DNA of 64,000 nucleotides from Kalmanozyma brasiliensis GHG001 (Eukaryota; Basidiomycota; Ustilaginomycetes; Ustilaginales), in contig NW_015961954.1 of NCBI RefSeq assembly GCF_000497045.1, positions 310,001 to 374,000 on the forward strand. The letters are read 5' to 3'. Position 1 is the stretch's first letter. Each line of letters starts with the position of its first letter. This document shows positions 30,238 to 40,989 of this stretch, in pieces. A program made the translations under genes and the position numbers. The notes under the pieces were generated by a model, which saw only the letters and a program-made list of their open reading frames with translations, had not been told where the DNA came from and did no database searches.

Positions 30238-31719
30238 CTAGAACGACTGTTGGGACCCGCCTCTCGCAGGGGGGCTCTGATGCTGGCTGAGACTCCTCCT
30301 CTTGTTCTTTGCCATCTCCTTCTTGAGCGCCGCGCCGTCCAGGGGCTTGAGCAACTCGAACGCACACAGCAGATCCTCGCTGACGCTCATCACCGCCCCA
30401 AAGTTGTCAAACTCCCCACAGTAGTTGGGCGCCGAAAAGATGGTCACCAGCGTACGTTCGTTCCAGAACTCGTAGCCGTCTTCGACAACCATGTGGGCGC
30501 GGCAGATGAGGTCGAAATCGTACTGCGCGAGGAACTGCTGAATGACGGCTTTACCGAAACAGTAGGATACACCGCGCTCGTTGTCCTCCCAATCCAACGC
30601 GGTGTCGGACGGATCGGACCAGAGCAGGTCGTTGAGAAGTCCATAGTCGGGGACGTCCGTCGGTCGCTCAATCCGTCGAATGTCATCCATGTTCGACAAC
30701 GACGGCGACAACCCACCGTGCACGCAGAAGATCTTCGATGCAACAACCGCCGCAATGGGTAGCGTGTTGAACACGTCAATGAACGTCTTCCAGATCTTGA
30801 TGTTGACGCGACGCTTGCACTCGTCGTAGAAGCCATAGACTCGGGTGACGTTGGCACACTCGTGATTGCCCCGCAGCAGGAAGAAGTTTTCGGGATACTT
30901 GATCTTGTAGCAAAGAAGCAGCAGGATGGTTTCGAGCGACTGCTTGCCGCGATCGACGTAGTCGCCGAGGAAGAGGTAATTGGCCGAGGGCGGGAAGCCG
31001 CACATCTCGAACAACCGCAGCAGGTCGTGGTACTGGCCGTGCGTGTCGCCGACAATCTTGACGGGTGGACTGAGCTCGATCAGCGTAGGTTGCGAGAGGA
31101 AGATCTCGCGTGCGGCTTGGCATACGGCCGTGATCTCGGCGTTTTTCAGCGCTGGTTTTGGGATCTTGCCCGAGTAGCCGGCTTCGAGGAGACGCGAGAT
31201 CATGTCGTCGATGTCAAAGGTGCGCACCTGGTCGCCGGCACCTGCAGCGGCTTGCGGGCCTTTGCCGGCGGAGCCAGGGAAGCCTGCGCCACCGGATGCG
31301 AGTGGATTGGAGAGAATAGTGGCAGCTGTGGGGGCCGATGTGCCAGCGTCGTTGCCAGTGTAGGAGCCTGCAGCTTCGGACGCATTTGCTGACCGGGGAA
31401 CAGCCGGGCTTCCGACCTCGCTGTTGCCGTCTGCGATCACGTTGCGTGACGAGGGGGACGGAGAGGGTAAGGGCGACTCGTGCCTGCTTACGCCGCCTCG
31501 CTTCTCGATTTTGGCGGGGAGGGAGGAGCCGTTGTTGGCACCGTTGCCAGAGCCGTTCTCGAAGGTGGAGAGCGATTCTTTGCTCTTTGCGCGAACGAGG
31601 TTGGACGAGTCGGAGCCGGAGAGGCCGCTTGGTACTTCGGCACTGTCGTCGCCGTCTTGGAGCTTGGATTTGCCCTTCCGGGACGATCCGCCCATCATCT
31701 TGCCGAATGACTTGAACAT
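30238..31719 (-). CDS. PPZ1: PPZ-type serine/threonine protein phosphatase
   Basis: The open frame reaches 31917 but only from GTG; the ATG at 31717-31719 sits in a strong context (GTCACCATG) and gives 493 residues. The C-terminal 300 residues are a PP1-like catalytic domain with all metal and active-site motifs: [72 protein letters not shown] and [11 protein letters not shown]. The N-terminal 170 residues are Ser/Gly/Ala-rich, the hallmark of fungal PPZ enzymes, which act in cation homeostasis and cell-wall integrity and are inhibited by Hal3. The N-terminus from this ATG is not a myristoylation signal, but the in-frame Met9 begins MGGSSRKGK, like Ppz1. Confidence 0.9.
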   Translation of the reverse strand: MFKSFGKMMGGSSRKGKSKLQDGDDSAEVPSGLSGSDSSNLVRAKSKESLSTFENGSGNGANNGSSLPAKIEKRGGVSRHESPLPSPSPSSRNVIADGNSEVGSPAVPRSANASEAAGSYTGNDAGTSAPTAATILSNPLASGGAGFPGSAGKGPQAAAGAGDQVRTFDIDDMISRLLEAGYSGKIPKPALKNAEITAVCQAAREIFLSQPTLIELSPPVKIVGDTHGQYHDLLRLFEMCGFPPSANYLFLGDYVDRGKQSLETILLLLCYKIKYPENFFLLRGNHECANVTRVYGFYDECKRRVNIKIWKTFIDVFNTLPIAAVVASKIFCVHGGLSPSLSNMDDIRRIERPTDVPDYGLLNDLLWSDPSDTALDWEDNERGVSYCFGKAVIQQFLAQYDFDLICRAHMVVEDGYEFWNERTLVTIFSAPNYCGEFDNFGAVMSVSEDLLCAFELLKPLDGAALKKEMAKNKRRSLSQHQSPPARGGSQQSF

Positions 31720-34173
31720 GGTGACGGCGGTGGATCGAGCTGTGTGGTTGCGTTCAGCTGGATGTTTATGGCGAAAAGGATGGTGCTGGATGCAGCAGAA
31801 GTGCTGTGAACGGTATGTTTGACTGAGCGGCTGGTAGCTGAGAGACAAAAGGAGGGTTCTGTGGGTGCTGCGGTCGACTGCGCTTGGATTCGAACGCCGA
31901 GTGGGATTCACTGACACAGCAAGTGATTATTGGTGGGTTGGAAGGGTTGCAATGAACTTGCTTGCCAGCAGCAACGATGACGCGTATGGAGCTAGAGAAC
32001 CTGTGCTAGAGACAGCGGAGGTGGATCGAGAGAAAAGAGATCCAGGGAAAGACGATTTGGAGCCAGTGAGAGCTGGCTTGCTGTCGTAGATGGACGAGAC
32101 TCCGAGGCCTCGAGATTCGAGGAGCGAGATGAGATACCCAAGCTAGATCGAGGGATGGAGATGACAGTGTAGCTCGAGAAGCTGTACGATCGTTGCGACA
32201 GTGGTCTCGTTAGGGTTGGCACCTGTTTCCAAAGTAGATGTGTAGGGACGGGTGGGAGAGGTAGGGAGGGGTGACGACGAGAAAGGATGAAGGTGGAGTC
32301 CGAGCCAGGAGGTGCAGATGAGATTGGATGTGACTGTGACTGTGTTTGTTGGCTGTGGGCTCGAGTCGTGACTGACTGGCCGGGTGGCTTGGGCCTCTGA
32401 GCTGCAAGATGCACGCTGAGCCCGCCTGCTTGGTTGCTTGGCTGTCATCTCCTCAGTCACAATTTGAGTTTGTGAATTGAGGCCGCAAGAGACGAGACTC
32501 GTTGTCGGCGCCTTGTGCTTGCTGGTCGCGTTGACCGTTTTCCCATTCCGGCTCGGGCCAATTCTCAGGTATTTCTTTTTGATTTTTTCCGTCACCCCTC
32601 TCTGCCAAGAGGCGGGGTCCGTGTGTGTTTCTCCTGTCAGCCTGCTCGGCTCCTGTGCCTATGGCCTCACTGTGACTACGCCCAAGGTCGCGTTTGATTA
32701 TACGTGCACCGTGCTCAGCCCGCATTCTTCGGGTTCAGCCTGCTGCTCACGGACCTTGAACTTTGATCGAGTTGGAGACTGCCGCCCTTTCGACTCCCGC
32801 CATCTTACAGCTTAGTTGGCCAACAGAATCCGTCTGCGGGGAATGTAAACGCTCTGCCTGGTCCAGGGAACCGGGACTCTTCGGAAGCGGTGTCTAGGCA
32901 GGGGCACATTGCAGCTTTCTCGAACTTGCAGCTGCGGAGCATTGTTCGTCGTCATCGTCATGGCCGACTTGGAAAGAGCGACCCTGCAGCTTAATTTCGG
33001 TGCGTGAGTCGTGTGTTGCTCTCTCGGTCAAGCGGTGATTTTTGCCTTCTTGAGCGTCATCACCCCGGTTTTGCGACAAACTTCTGCGCGTTGAAAGGCG
33101 GTGCTGCGACCGACAGAACCGGGGTTACAGTACACCCCGCCGCTTCGTTCCTGGTTACGGAGATCTCATGCCGGCCAATACGGGATATGCTGTGCATCTT
33201 CACGAAGATCAGACGAATGATCGACCGTGTGTTTGGCCATGCTGCCGCGACGATCTTAGCCTCCGTCCAAGCTTTGTTCATGCCGAGCCGGCATCGCCAA
33301 CAGCGAATCATGACGATGGCTTGCCAACTCGATGTCCGACTACCGCCTAGACGATTCTCGTTGCATCTCAAACCAAGCACGATTTAGTTGGGCCGATCTG
33401 GACGATGGCCAGTCCAAAGCCCGGAGCGACTCACCATTCCAGATGCGATCTGACATATTTGACGACGAAAAAAATCTCCACCCGCCGGCGAGCGCAAAGC
33501 ATCCCACTCAAGGGTTGCTTGCATAACCGTGCTTAACGGCATCACGACCACATCCCTACCTCCCTTGACGACGCAACGCTCTGGCAGTATCGCTCCAGCT
33601 CACGCCAGAGGCACGTCACTATGGGCACCAATACATCTTCACCCGCTGCCTACGTCGACCAGAGCGCCGGGGTCTCCGGAATCGCCAGGATGGGCGGCGC
33701 TCAACCTCGCAGAAAGGCACCTCCTAAACCCGCCAAGGAGACGACGCTTACGCCGAATCAACCCATGGCATCCACATCGCCTCGGCAGCAGACATCACTG
33801 CGGCCAAGTGTCGATACATTGCCACCATATCAGCCACCAGAAAGTGGGGCGAACGGTGCTTAACCCTCGATCTCGTATATAGGCCTTCCTATGCTATTCC
33901 GCTACCTTGCTGTCTCGTGATTCCCTTTCCCGGCGATACCTTTCCCAACCTGCGATGTTTCCTCGAACGTTTCACACACCATAAGCCGGCAAACAGCTTC
34001 GAAGCAAGATATCGTTATGCAGAGGTTGCAATTTTGGGGGGTGACAGTGAGATCCGTCGTGTGGTAATGAATGTACAAATGCCATGCCGAGCTGCTCGGT
34101 CATGGGCTGAACGTAGACAGAGACCAATGCCGAATGAGAGAGTGGTAGTCCGTCAAGCGCATGCGAGGCCACT
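31720..34173. other. Long intergenic region between PPZ1 and RPL30
   Basis: About 2.45 kb containing the PPZ1 promoter and leader, the RPL30 3' flank and possibly one small gene (33621-33863). Other open frames of 60-150 codons overlap on both strands and look like chance. No RNA gene or repeat was recognised. Confidence 0.35.
33621..33863 (+). CDS. Possible small protein with N-myristoylation motif
   Basis: An 80-codon frame with ATG at 33621. It begins MGTNTSSPAAY, which fits the MGxxxS/T pattern of N-myristoylated proteins, and continues with a Pro/Lys-rich segment (RRKAPPKPAKE) and a polar tail ending in LPPYQPPESGANGA. It has no cysteine, no transmembrane segment and no recognised family. 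It sits alone in a 2.4-kb intergenic region, and an overlapping frame of similar length exists, so it may be chance. Composition alone favours it slightly. Confidence 0.25.
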   Translation: MGTNTSSPAAYVDQSAGVSGIARMGGAQPRRKAPPKPAKETTLTPNQPMASTSPRQQTSLRPSVDTLPPYQPPESGANGA

Positions 34174-34604
34174 TTAGGCAGCAACGGTGGAGAGCAGGTC
34201 CGAGTCACCAGCGTCAAGGATGGTCATGACACTATTGGAAGAATGCAGATGTGAATAGTGGAAGGATGGTCAGCACGTCGTCGACGGAGCGAGACACGCA
34301 GCACTATGCCATTGAGGAGAATGTAAACTTACCCGACGCGGAAGAGCTTACCGGCAGCAGTACCGAGGGCAACGTTGGTGCCCTGGTAGTGGTGGACGGC
34401 AGTCTTGGAAAGCATGGCGTAGTACTCGATCTCGGACTTGCGCAGAGGGGGCGTGTTGGCCGAGATGAGCACCAGCTTAGCCTTGCCAGAGCGCATGTTC
34501 TTAAGAGCGCTCTTAAGGCCGAGGGCGACCTTACCAGACTTGATAACAAGCTGGAGCTTGGTGTTGATGTTGTCCTGGGACGACTTCTTAGCCTTGGGTG
34601 CCAT
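34174..34604 (-). CDS. RPL30: 60S ribosomal protein L30 (eL30), two exons
   Basis: The coding sequence joins exon 1 (34333-34604) and exon 2 (34174-34231) and encodes 109 residues, the normal length. The protein starts [20 protein letters not shown] and contains [20 protein letters not shown] and the kink-turn RNA-binding L7Ae fold motifs, ending [16 protein letters not shown] like yeast Rpl30. The 101-bp intron (34232-34332) has a GTAAGT donor, a CTGAC branch-like site (34269-34273 on the complement) and a TAG acceptor, and splits a Gly codon. An open frame continues upstream to 34688 but MAPKAKK is the family start. The yeast protein represses splicing of its own transcript; whether that holds here is unknown. 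Confidence 0.96.
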
Positions 34605-36154
34605 GATTCTGTCGGTGGTGAAAGAGAAAGGTGGATGGGTGGTGGGGGATGGTGTGGGGTTGAAAGAAAGGCCTCCAGTAAGTATCACGCGTGATGCTTA
34701 ACTTTCGCAGGCAAGATCCCTGTAGAGCACGAGGGAGGGTGTCGAAGGCGGGAAGCAGGATGCAAAGAGAATGGAACAAGGTCGGTATGCAGTTCTCTTC
34801 TTGTTGGAAATGCACATCAAAGTTTCCAGCCGTCTGTGTCCTGCTTGTCGCTTGTCATGCAGATTCGTCGGTCCACCCATGATCGCGGATTGACACCTGA
34901 ACTGCGAAGATCCTCCTGCTTGCGTCAGGGTCACCCTGCTGTCTATCATTGCCGATTCATTCCTGCTGAGAGTGCGCAGCCAGGATAGGATGCAATCGTC
35001 CTTGACACCAAAGCTGCCGGATAATCCTTCTGCTGCTGATACGATGTGACGTGTTCCGTCAAGAGACACCCCTGTCATTTGCATGCTGCGCCGCCACTTG
35101 TCTCCATCCTGACCATCGTTGCACTGATCCTGCTTCCTAGTCGATACCGGGCGTGCTGTTTGCTGATGTTGAACTACTTACGCTATGTGATATATATGCG
35201 GTGAGGTCGAGGGTTGACTTGAAGAGAAGGAAGGTGTGTGGGCTGCCATCTAGCGAGTCTACAGTCTTCGCATGCAGCCATCACGAATTCGCAAAGTCTC
35301 GTTAGAGGCGGCTTGACAAACTAACATCTGAACCAACATAATTCGCGTTCGCTGACAGCGGCAATTCTCGAGATCAGATCCGGCACTCAAGGTATTGCAG
35401 ACGGTGAGAAGTTAAATTTCAGGAAAATCGAGCGTGGGAGTTTTTCGCACGTGACTGATTTTCACTGATTTTTGCTGCGGACAGGCGGAAGCCTCAGAGA
35501 AGGCCGCCAAGCGTTGAGCCAGTCTGGAGCCAGAGACAGGCCAGGAAGCATGAAGGTCGAACAGCGGCAGCTCAGCGCAGTCTCTGAGAAGCGCAGGCTG
35601 AACAGCGTGCAAGAGCGGCTGCGAGTCGGCAACGTCTGTGTTGAAGCTTCTCGTCGCCATCGCCTCTTCCCTACTCCCACCAGTAACTCTCAAGACATAC
35701 TCTAGCAAAGGTAAGCTCGACACCGACATCATCGCCGACTATCTTTGGACAATCCGAGACTGCGTTGGAACAGGACCTATCAGCCTCAGATCCGTGAAAG
35801 CATCAGCAATCATCAGCAAAGTGACCTGACACAGCGACCGTGTCAGGCAACGGTACATAGAACCACCGATCAACCGCATCAGCCTTAAAGGCTCTCCTAG
35901 ACCCGCCAGTCCATCTCACAACCTCAGCAATTCAATGAGGCAAGGAGCGATCTCCGCGCGTTTCAGGCAACCTAAAAATCTTGGAAGGCTGGAGGGCCAT
36001 TCGTCCGCTCAGCACTTCTACTTTCATCACCAACCTCTTCGATCGCATTCGTCGGATTGTCCTCAGATATCAGCGGCACTACACTTCGAGACCTTCACGA
36101 CAGTCTCTGACCCTCGACCTTGATTGCATCACCTAATTTCCGACCAACCAAAAG
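34605..36154. promoter_or_regulatory. Divergent region between RPL30 and RPL37
   Basis: This 1.55-kb spacer separates two divergently transcribed ribosomal protein genes and should contain both promoters. A perfect E-box CACGTG occurs at 35448-35453, followed by AC. No gene is recognised; open frames near 35412-35732 on both strands overlap each other. Confidence 0.45.
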
Positions 36155-36915
36155 ATGACGAAGGGTACCACCTCTTTCGGTAAGCGACAGTAAGTATCAT
36201 GTTCCCACCAGCGAGAAGGCACCACTACATACTGCATATCGAAGCCAGGGAAGCATCAACAGGATGAACACAAGCAGAGATCATCGCTGGGACACGTCTA
36301 AGAGACGGCAGAGGTTGGGACCGAAAGGGGCAGCGCAGTGGACGGCGCAACAGACGGACCAACTGGTGGTCGAGACCACCCTTAGAACAAGACAAGGAGG
36401 GACGATTCAACCTGCAGGTCCGCATCATTCAGACTCGGTCCTGGCATCGTTCATGATCACAGATGTTGGACCACGACAGGCAACAGACAGGCAGCCTCGG
36501 ACGGATACAGGATTGCGGCGGAGCAGGCAGATCTCTCGGAGTAGCATACCTCGGCAGACGTGGGAAGCAGAAAGGCATTCGCGCCCTATGCAGTATGAGG
36601 CTTCTCGTCTCGCTCTCAGACACCCGCAACAGCGCGCTCACCATATTCCTGTCCTCTTCGACATCACTTCCACTCAACAGCTCCAAGACGCACACCGTCT
36701 GCCGACGATGCAACGCTCGCTCGTTCCACCTGCAGAAGAAGGTCTGCGCCTCGTGCGGCTACCCCTCCGCTAAGATCCGCTCTTACGAGTGGGGCCAGAA
36801 GGCCAAGCGCAGAAAGACCACCGGTACCGGCCGCATGCGCTACCTCAAGAACGTCGGCCGCCGCGCCAAGAACGGTTTCCAGACTGGCGCTCCCGGCAAG
36901 AAGGTTGCTGCCTAA
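36155..36915 (+). CDS. RPL37: 60S ribosomal protein L37 (eL37), two exons
   Basis: The coding sequence joins a tiny exon 1 (36155-36189; [12 protein letters not shown]) and exon 2 (36681-36915), giving 89 residues, matching yeast Rpl37. The zinc-finger cysteines are present in [20 protein letters not shown], followed by [20 protein letters not shown] and [21 protein letters not shown]. The 491-bp intron (36190-36680) has a GTAAGT donor, a CTCAC branch-like site and a CAG acceptor, and splits a His codon. The intron is long for this genome. L37 binds 5.8S and 25S rRNA at the subunit surface. It is divergent from RPL30 and converges on LEO1. Confidence 0.96.
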
Positions 36916-37572
36916 ACATGTCAACTTCCCAGTTCCATGTCCTCGGCCGCTCTTCTCGTCTCGCATTCTTCTCGCATTCCCGTTCAACGTCGCAACACAT
37001 CCTCACTCCGTGATTTGACATCGACGTCATCTCGAACACACACCAAAATATCAAAATGGGACCTCTCATTCTTCTTTCTGGGCTGTGACCTCGTCGTATC
37101 CACGGGAACGGAGCGCAGCCAAGGGTCAGGAGGAACGTATGCAGGTCTTGCGCTAGGATGGTCCTGAGCTTCATCGCTCAGACTGCTCTGCGCTTTCTAC
37201 ATCACACTCTCAGCACACACCCACACACTTCAACCCCCTTCGTGTTACCCTTGCACATAATACATGATTTCTCGGACCACATCTTGGCCTTTGTGAGCCC
37301 GTATAACCGTCCGTCTCCTTCTATTCCTTGTGGGCGCTCTCGAGAGCTGCTTGAGAGCGTTGGCCGCCTCGCATGAGTTGCCAGTTGCGAATACTGCCTG
37401 AAGAGTTGAAACAGACTATCAGTGTGCCTCACGACACAAGCAATCGTTCGACACGTTCTTTTCTCGCTAGACAGACGAAGGGAGTTAAGCGACAAGTGCG
37501 CCTTGACGGCGGGGTGGTTCCAGAGTTAATGTTTGTGTGTTTGTAGCAAATGTGTGGGCAGCTACGTGTGGA
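36916..37572. other. Convergent 3' region between RPL37 and LEO1
   Basis: A 657-bp spacer between two convergent genes, holding both 3' ends. No gene, repeat or RNA structure was recognised. Confidence 0.35.
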
Positions 37573-39432
37573 TCACTCTTCATCGCTTTCAATGATGCGC
37601 TTCTTCTTTGCGATGGTCTGGCTTGATCCCTGGGCAGCGTCATCTTCGCCCTCTGCGTCCTGCTCATCCTCCTCGTCCGAAGAGAAGGCCGGCTCAGGTC
37701 TGCGCTTCTCTTTGCCTTCACCTGCCGCAGCCTTTTTCCTAGCCCTCTCCGCCTCCTCGATCTTAGCCTCGGCCAACTCCATCTCATCCGGCTCAGTGTC
37801 CACCTCCATGGCGTCTTCATCCTCAGACGAGCGCTTCTTCTTCCTTCGTCCGCCATCAGCGCCACCACGACGGCCGCCGTCCTCATCCTCATCATCGTCA
37901 CCTTCGTCATCAACGATGAAACCATCATCGTCCTCCTCAGCGTACCTCTGGGATGCTGCGCCTCTCTTGCTCGCGCTCCTGCCGCCCACCTCGTCGGCAG
38001 CACCACCGAGATCGCTCTCGTCGCTGTAGTAGTCGGTGTTTCGCGGACCGGCACCCATCTTCCTCCCGCCCGCATAGCGGCTTCTCCTGCGTGCATCGAC
38101 GTCATACATGTCATCGTCCAGCTTTCCACTCTTGCGATCGGCCTTTTCGCGTTCGCGAATGCGCTTCTTCTCGGCGTCCTTGAGCTCTTTTTCGATGCGA
38201 GCCTTCTCGACTTCGGGATCGAGCGCGCCCTCGCGTGCGTTGGAAGCGACGACACGCGCCGTCTTCTGGAAACGCAAGGCTTTGGCGATGCGACGATGCG
38301 TCTCCGACTGCGTGTCGGCGGGTGTGAAGGCGAGAGAGCCGGCAATGGGGCCTTGAGCTTCCATCACTTGCTCGCGCTCGTGCGGCACGACAAGGTAGGA
38401 GAGCGACTGGGCGGGGCGGTTCGACGAGCCGGAAGAGCCCATAGGCATGCTCTGCGTCGCTTGCTTGAGCAGCGACGTGGACGGACCGGTGGACTGGGAG
38501 TTGGAGTTGAGCTGAGGCGTGTTGGTGCCCGTGTTCGTTGTGGAGACTCGTCCCTTCTCGGTCTGCTGCGTGATGTCGAAGAGCTCGCTGCCCACTTGGA
38601 GGGACATGGTGCCGTCGCTCCATCGCACGATCCTGGCGTTGGACTCCGGCACCTTGGCTCCGTCCTCGTCCACCTGATCAGTGTACCTCCATCGAATGGT
38701 ATTCGAAGTACGAAGCAGACTCGCAGCACCAACGTCGTTGCCGAATCCCGCGTTGAAGCCTTCGTCGAGCAGCATCGTCTCTTCCTGCTCTTCATCCCAG
38801 GTGCTAGGGTCGAAAGGAGTGGTGACGTAGCGCAGGAAATGAGGTATCCTCGCCAGCCAGTGCTCTTTGGTCCTACGAACGGGGAGCTGTGGAAGGGCGA
38901 GATGGGCGACTTCGATGTTGTCGTCGGCTGGCAGATCTTCTTCTTCGTCTTCTTTGTATTCGAGCTGTCGTCGAGCGTCCTCATCCATCTCTTGGGATCC
39001 TTCGCGACCGTATGGGCTTCCGCTGCGGGAGGACCTGTCGGAGCGAGCGTCGCCGCCACGGACGGGAGAGGAGGGGTCTAGCGGTGGAGGCGCGGTGAGG
39101 CCGTTGGATCCGGTAGGACCGGGAGAGACCGAGGCGGAGTCAACACGTTGTCTAGGTCGGCGCACCTTGCGGCGGATGCCCTCGTCCTCGTCGTCTTCAT
39201 CGTCGTCGCCAATGTCTGCAGTAGCTGGCTGATCTTCGTCCTTCTGTCGGCCATTGCCTCGTTGAACGGCGCGGACTGGCTCGTCCTCTTCGTCATCGTC
39301 GCCAAACAAGGCATCTTCGAGATTGTCTTTGGCCAAGGAAGCTGGAGCTGTGACTGCATCTTCTCCAGCTGATGTAGGGCTCGCTGCCGCGACAGCCGCT
39401 GCTGTGTTGCTGGAAGACTCTTGATCCGACAT
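37573..39432 (-). CDS. LEO1: Paf1 complex subunit LEO1
   Basis: This 619-residue protein is Leo1 of the Paf1 complex, which travels with RNA polymerase II and supports histone H2B ubiquitylation and H3K4/K36 methylation. The conserved core lies at about residues 173-380: IEVAHLALPQLPVRRTKEHW, FLRYVTTPFDPSTW, TSNTIRWRYTDQVDEDG, SNARIVRWSDGTMSLQVG and FTPADTQSETHRRIAKAL. It is flanked by very acidic regions on both sides (residues 40-170 and the last 150), with KKK/RRKKKR basic patches likely serving as nuclear signals. This acid-core-acid layout is typical of Leo1. The start is the ATG at 39430-39432, 321 bp from the divergent MGM101 start. Confidence 0.95.
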   Translation of the reverse strand: MSDQESSSNTAAAVAAASPTSAGEDAVTAPASLAKDNLEDALFGDDDEEDEPVRAVQRGNGRQKDEDQPATADIGDDDEDDEDEGIRRKVRRPRQRVDSASVSPGPTGSNGLTAPPPLDPSSPVRGGDARSDRSSRSGSPYGREGSQEMDEDARRQLEYKEDEEEDLPADDNIEVAHLALPQLPVRRTKEHWLARIPHFLRYVTTPFDPSTWDEEQEETMLLDEGFNAGFGNDVGAASLLRTSNTIRWRYTDQVDEDGAKVPESNARIVRWSDGTMSLQVGSELFDITQQTEKGRVSTTNTGTNTPQLNSNSQSTGPSTSLLKQATQSMPMGSSGSSNRPAQSLSYLVVPHEREQVMEAQGPIAGSLAFTPADTQSETHRRIAKALRFQKTARVVASNAREGALDPEVEKARIEKELKDAEKKRIREREKADRKSGKLDDDMYDVDARRRSRYAGGRKMGAGPRNTDYYSDESDLGGAADEVGGRSASKRGAASQRYAEEDDDGFIVDDEGDDDEDEDGGRRGGADGGRRKKKRSSEDEDAMEVDTEPDEMELAEAKIEEAERARKKAAAGEGKEKRRPEPAFSSDEEDEQDAEGEDDAAQGSSQTIAKKKRIIESDEE

Positions 39433-39753
39433 GATGGGATACGCTGGTAGGATGAAGATGTTCGCCGCGAGGCAGGCGATGAACAGCTTTGAAGGACGTT
39501 CAGGGCCCGTTGTCGAATCGATGGTGTAGAATCCAAAGCTTCCTGCGCACCGCGTCGACTTTGGATCTTGGACGTGTGTCCTTTGGAGAAGCTTCCTACC
39601 GCGCGAGAAAATTGCTGCGATGCCTCCACAATCTCAGAGCGTCATGCGCAAGGCTGAGCTGGAAGTCCTGACTGAGCACAGTCCATTCTTGTGCTTTCTC
39701 CCATCACTGCCATCCATCTTCACAACAAGCCTTGGACATCATCGATCTGCAAG
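39433..39753. promoter_or_regulatory. Divergent promoter region between LEO1 and MGM101
   Basis: A compact 321-bp spacer between two divergent genes. Both promoters must lie here or extend into leaders. No TATA box stands out. Confidence 0.45.
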
Positions 39754-40989
39754 ATGAGAGCAATGCTGGCTTCAACCGCACGCAGCGTGCTGCGACAGAG
39801 CTCGATCAGCGCTCCTGCGCGAAGCTTCTGCGCCGCATCCGCCCCTGTGCTCAACTCGGGCAATCGCAAGGCTGGCAAGCAAGAGCAAGAGCCAGTTGCA
39901 CGAACGGGTCTCAAGGACTTGCATCCGCTCCCCAAGGAAATGAAGGAGCAGCTCGAAGAAGCTGATACACCCAAAGACCCATACACGGCTTCCGGCAACT
40001 CGAACGACCCAGCTGTCCACTCGAGTCGACCCGCCTCCCAGCCTGCTGAGCCCGAAGTCAGCATCAAGAAGGCTGCGCCAGGACTGGCAAAGAACGCATC
40101 ATCCAGCAAAAATCCTTCGTCCTCTCGCAGCTTCAGCTCAATGTCGGTCGCCTTCAGCTCGCGTGCTCGAGGCTTCTCCAAGCAGCAGCAGCAGCCCGCG
40201 GCACGAACAAGCCTCAAGGATTTGCACCCGCTGCCCGAGTCTATGCGCGAGCAGTTGGAGAACGCAGACGAACCACAGGAGCCATACACGGCTTCGGGCA
40301 ACTCGAATGATCCAGCCGTGCACTCGAGTCGACCCGCTGAGCAGCCAGCGCATCCCGAAGTGAGCCCCAGTGTAGCCGCCCCTGGACTCTTGAACGGATC
40401 GTCGGGCAATGGCACCTCGTCTGCTTCGACATCGACACCATCCAACAGCAGCATTTCTGAGGAGTGGGGCACTAGCTTCGCCGGACTCGGGGAGCGCTCC
40501 TTCAGCAAAGACGCGATCGACGTGCTGATGGCTCCGGTCAACGAAACCGACGTCGAGATCAAGCCCGACGGTCTCATCTACCTTCCCGAGATCAAGTACC
40601 GTCGCATCCTCAACAAGGCTTTTGGACCCGGCGGATGGGGCATGGCGCCTCGTAGCGAGACCAACGTCGGACAAGGTATCGTCAGCCGCGAGTGGGTGCT
40701 CATCTGCCAAGGTCGCTTTGTGGCCACAGCGAGAGGCGAGCAGGAATTCTTCAAGCCTTCTGGTGTGCCAACAGCGTCGGAGGGCGCCAAGTCGAATGCG
40801 CTGATGCGTTGCTGCAAGGACTTGGGCATCTCTTCCGAGCTGTGGGACCCTCGCTTCATCCGACAATTTCGCAAGAAGCACTGTGTCGAGGTGTGGGCAC
40901 AGGACACGGCTGGCAAGAAGAAGAAGCTCTGGCGTCGAAAGGATGACCCTGCGTTCGAGTACCCTTGGAAGGAGACTGGCATGGCTTGA
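39754..40989 (+). CDS. MGM101: Mitochondrial genome maintenance protein MGM101
   Basis: The open frame extends upstream to a GTG at 39691; the ATG at 39754 gives 411 residues starting [15 protein letters not shown], a clear mitochondrial presequence. The C-terminal domain (about residues 245-411) is Mgm101, a Rad52-related single-strand annealing protein of mtDNA repair: [59 protein letters not shown] and [20 protein letters not shown]. Between presequence and domain is a repeated segment: residues 49-113 and 150-214 are near-identical, sharing KDLHPLP and [18 protein letters not shown]. Yeast Mgm101 (269 residues) has no such repeats. The duplication explains most of the extra length. Confidence 0.95.
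   Translation: MRAMLASTARSVLRQSSISAPARSFCAASAPVLNSGNRKAGKQEQEPVARTGLKDLHPLPKEMKEQLEEADTPKDPYTASGNSNDPAVHSSRPASQPAEPEVSIKKAAPGLAKNASSSKNPSSSRSFSSMSVAFSSRARGFSKQQQQPAARTSLKDLHPLPESMREQLENADEPQEPYTASGNSNDPAVHSSRPAEQPAHPEVSPSVAAPGLLNGSSGNGTSSASTSTPSNSSISEEWGTSFAGLGERSFSKDAIDVLMAPVNETDVEIKPDGLIYLPEIKYRRILNKAFGPGGWGMAPRSETNVGQGIVSREWVLICQGRFVATARGEQEFFKPSGVPTASEGAKSNALMRCCKDLGISSELWDPRFIRQFRKKHCVEVWAQDTAGKKKKLWRRKDDPAFEYPWKETGMA
39898..40395 (+). repeat. Direct duplication of about 195 bp inside MGM101
   Basis: Copy 1 (about 39898-40092) and copy 2 (about 40201-40395) encode 65-residue segments that align along their length, each with [26 protein letters not shown] and AAPGL. The nucleotide copies differ at many third positions, so the duplication is not recent. 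They are separated by about 108 bp. Confidence 0.9.

Noticed and set aside
31870..31910. Sequence resembling an antisense tRNA T-arm (GTTCGAATCC on the minus strand)
   Set aside because: The flanking bases do not form a T-stem and no acceptor or anticodon arm is found.
31720..31917. 66-residue upstream extension of the PPZ phosphatase frame
   Set aside because: It begins with GTG and lacks an ATG; a strong-context ATG is present at 31719.
36190..36680. Box C-like GGATGAA and other snoRNA-like words in the RPL37 intron
   Set aside because: No matching D box (CTGA) or terminal stem could be found by eye.
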